Assembly (NCBI RefSeq): GCF_015207985.1
Contig: NZ_JADEVV010000008.1
Location: forward strand, 32,221 to 96,220
Source: Synechocystis salina LEGE 00031
GTDB lineage: Bacteria > Cyanobacteriota > Cyanobacteriia > Cyanobacteriales > Microcystaceae
DNA length: 64,000 nt
Direction of reading: 5' to 3'
How positions within the stretch are numbered: the first letter of the stretch is position 1; each line of letters starts with the position of its first letter. The notes under the pieces are model-generated. The model had not been told where the DNA came from, ran no database searches, and saw only the letters and a list, made by a program, of their open reading frames with translations. The position numbers and the translations under genes were made by a program. Below, in pieces: positions 63,963 through 64,000 of the stretch.

Positions 63963-64000
63963 ATGACCCCAGAAGAAATTCAGCAGGCCAAGGACTATTT
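63963..64000 (+). CDS. Start of an unidentified gene cut by the right edge
   Basis: ATG 63963 is preceded by AGGAA at good spacing. The first residues are MTPEEIQQAKDY, after which the window ends. Too little is present for identification. The region between recF and here (63492-63741) is otherwise gene-free apart from the HigB remnant. Confidence 0.5.
   Translation, partial: MTPEEIQQAKDY

Overview
The window looks like the chromosome of a unicellular cyanobacterium of the Synechocystis type. The palindrome GGCGATCGCC (HIP1) recurs throughout. There is a 47-residue HliC-type chlorophyll-binding protein with an HLR1 site in front of it, a two-domain polyphosphate:AMP phosphotransferase, a BgtB-like fused amino-acid permease, an SLH/OprB porin, a glycolytic Gap1 and a TamB/TIC236 homologue. 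Many products match my memory of Synechocystis PCC 6803 proteins. The gene order, however, joins blocks that I remember as separate there, so this is probably a related strain. That last point is recollection, not a computed comparison.

Layout. 1-9.9 kb: start of a periplasmic amidase, uvrC, a small retropepsin-like protein, an ABC1/UbiB kinase with a membrane partner, the overlapping fabG-pabC pair, an aldo/keto reductase and lipA. 9.9-17.8 kb: aat, a Uma2 nuclease, small ORFs, gap1, an LCP cell-wall ligase, an LptF/G-like permease and hliC. 17.8-26.6 kb: nspC, then a type II restriction-modification cassette lodged between nspC and rqcH, then gcvH, a LysM/M23 peptidase, gatA and an RRM protein. 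26.8-38.5 kb: a type II sulfide:quinone oxidoreductase, a DUF92/VTE6-like protein, ruvA, mscL, an AAA-like NTPase, a 1980-residue TamB-like protein and a small exported protein. 38.9-44 kb: glgP-cbiT-cdsA on the minus strand and a phasin-like protein. 44.3-48.4 kb: a 1364-residue repeat-rich, probably type-I-secreted surface protein. 48.8-53.5 kb: bgtB, the porin and a stand-alone EAL protein in a HIP1-free stretch. 53.6-63.5 kb: the bioB-bioY-lspA operon, PPK2, two conserved cyanobacterial proteins, pyk, an ABC exporter and recF. 63.5-64 kb: a truncated HigB toxin remnant and the start of another gene.

Functional themes. Envelope biogenesis and transport recur (amidase, LCP ligase, LptF/G, TamB, M23 peptidase, CdsA, porin, LspA). 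Central carbon and cofactor genes are common (gap1, pyk, glgP, lipA with its target gcvH, bioB/bioY, cbiT, pabC). The accessory parts most likely acquired or variable are the restriction-modification cassette, the EAL gene, the adhesin with four 336-bp tandem repeats, and the toxin remnant at the right edge.

I found no convincing tRNA, rRNA, CRISPR array or intact insertion sequence. I see no clearly unprecedented multi-gene system. The strongest candidates for a second look are the HTH-fused methyltransferase cassette with its endonuclease joined to rqcH, the AAA NTPase with a possible conflict-system N-terminus, and the repeat adhesin.
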